Shown here one piece after another: positions 6,337-6,655 of a DNA stretch of 6,655 bases. A model generated the notes under the pieces. That model made no database searches, was not told the origin of the DNA, and was given only the letters and a program-made list of their open reading frames with translations. Position 1 is the stretch's first letter; every line of letters begins with the position of its first letter. Location: positions 20,784 through 27,438 of the forward strand of contig DMJQ01000071.1 in NCBI GenBank assembly GCA_003457065.1, given 5' to 3'. Origin of the DNA: Clostridiales bacterium. GTDB lineage: Bacteria; Bacillota; Clostridia; Tissierellales; Sedimentibacteraceae. Made by a program: the position numbers and the translations under genes.

Positions 6337-6402
6337 TTTACCGCAATTCATTCACAAAATACAAGCTATGTAGTATACTGGAAGTATAAGTAATGCGGTA
6401 AA
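6337..6402. repeat. 9-bp perfect inverted repeat bracketing an orphan promoter
   Basis: TTTACCGCA (6337-6345) recurs as its reverse complement TGCGGTAAA (6394-6402), 48 bases apart. The left arm ends 5 bases before the -35 box and the right arm begins about 8 bases after the predicted start of the promoter at 6351-6379. Paired operator half-sites or the base of a leader structure are possible. Chance is not excluded in such AT-rich DNA, although the CCGC core is GC-rich against this background. Confidence 0.45.
6351..6379 (+). promoter_or_regulatory. Predicted orphan promoter reading right, with operator-like palindrome over the -10 box
   Basis: TTCACA (6351-6356), a 17-base spacer, then TATACT (6374-6379); each hexamer is a 5/6 match. 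The -10 box is the left arm of a perfect 6-bp inverted repeat, TATACT-GGA-AGTATA (6374-6388), that runs through the expected start site, as a repressor site would. No coding frame follows inside the window, so it may drive a small RNA or the leader of a gene beyond 6655. Confidence 0.5.
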
Positions 6403-6468
6403 GCATCACTAAGCTAATAAATATTCATTGACCTTTTTAAAATTTTCGATGAAATTGTAGAAAATCCC

Positions 6469-6490
6469 AACGAAATGAATCGTTTTTTTT
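6469..6490 (+). terminator. Weak candidate terminator downstream of the orphan promoter
   Basis: AACGA (6469-6473) and TCGTT (6480-6484) form a 5-bp stem with a 6-base loop, followed by an unbroken T run (6483-6490) and more T-rich sequence. The T tract is good but the stem is short. If real, transcription from 6386 would end here and give an RNA of about 105 bases. Confidence 0.3.
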
Positions 6491-6655
6491 ATTTTCTTTA
6501 AAATAATTACTTTTTCTGTTGAAATGCAGCTATTAATTTATGCTAATCTTGCGCATTTATATTCGAGTTAACGAATAAAAATAGTAAGTAGATGCTACAT
6601 TTTCTTTTATGGTAATTATTCCTCTTCTTTAAGATTTGTTTTTTATCTATAATTC

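Larger units (their letters stand above)
6278..6655. other. Very AT-rich region without a recognisable gene
   Basis: Stop codons are frequent in all six frames and no start codon has a ribosome binding site. Short inverted repeats are ATTTTC/GAAAAT (6432-6437 and 6450-6455) and TATTCG/CGAATA (6560-6565 and 6572-6577). Besides the orphan promoter, the 9-bp inverted repeat and the weak terminator listed above, I see nothing here. It is probably the upstream region of a gene to the right of the window, or decayed sequence. Confidence 0.6.

Noticed and set aside
6337..6402. Invertible (phase-variable) promoter flanked by inverted repeats
   Set aside because: The arms are only 9 bp, the enclosed segment is about 48 bases, shorter than typical invertons, and no recombinase gene is in the window.
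6543..6653. Open minus-strand frame of 36 codons entering from the right edge and ending at TAG 6545-6543
   Set aside because: The translation is low-complexity and rich in K, N, I and L, as expected from AT-rich non-coding DNA. It is too short to judge without sequence beyond the edge.

Overview
The window is AT-rich, tightly packed DNA that looks like a low-GC Gram-positive chromosome, most likely from the Clostridia or a related Bacillota lineage. The evidence is strong AGGAGG-type ribosome binding sites, an S-layer-homology (SLH) surface protein, a lipobox lipoprotein, an ECF-type vitamin transporter subunit and a tetrahydrofolate (THF) riboswitch. I see no mobile element, CRISPR array, tRNA or rRNA. 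The species cannot be fixed from this sequence alone.

Layout. (1) 1-940, minus strand: the 5' 313 codons of a type Ibeta DAHP synthase (aroF), first enzyme of the shikimate pathway, cut by the left window edge. (2) 941-1134: a divergent intergenic region with one sigma-A-like promoter in each direction. (3) 1135-2982, plus: a secreted 615-residue protein with three SLH modules followed by five divergent tandem beta-rich repeats of about 70 residues, ended by a hairpin terminator at 2991-3017. (4) 3076-4047 and 4080-5300, plus: a probable two-gene operon encoding a lipoprotein (coiled coil plus beta-rich domain) and an HI0933-family FAD-dependent oxidoreductase. A bidirectional terminator at 5301-5324 serves this operon and the convergent gene. 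(5) 5329-6075, minus: folT, the folate-specific S component of an ECF transporter. Its 170-base leader holds, in order, a promoter (6277-6249), a THF riboswitch aptamer (6234-6144) and a long hairpin that can bury the folT ribosome binding site (6124-6077). (6) 6278-6655: no convincing gene, but an orphan plus-strand promoter with an operator-like palindrome over its -10 box, bracketed by a 9-bp inverted repeat.

How it fits together. The clearest regulatory circuit is folate uptake: THF binding to the leader should repress translation of folT, whose product needs the shared EcfA/EcfA'/EcfT module encoded elsewhere. AroF supplies chorismate for aromatic amino acids and for p-aminobenzoate, a folate precursor, but it is not co-transcribed with folT and I infer no direct link. 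The SLH protein and the lipoprotein are both envelope proteins encoded side by side, but a terminator separates them. No wholly new system is evident. The best leads are the expression platform of the THF riboswitch, the repeat array of the SLH protein, the uncharacterised lipoprotein and the orphan promoter at the right end.
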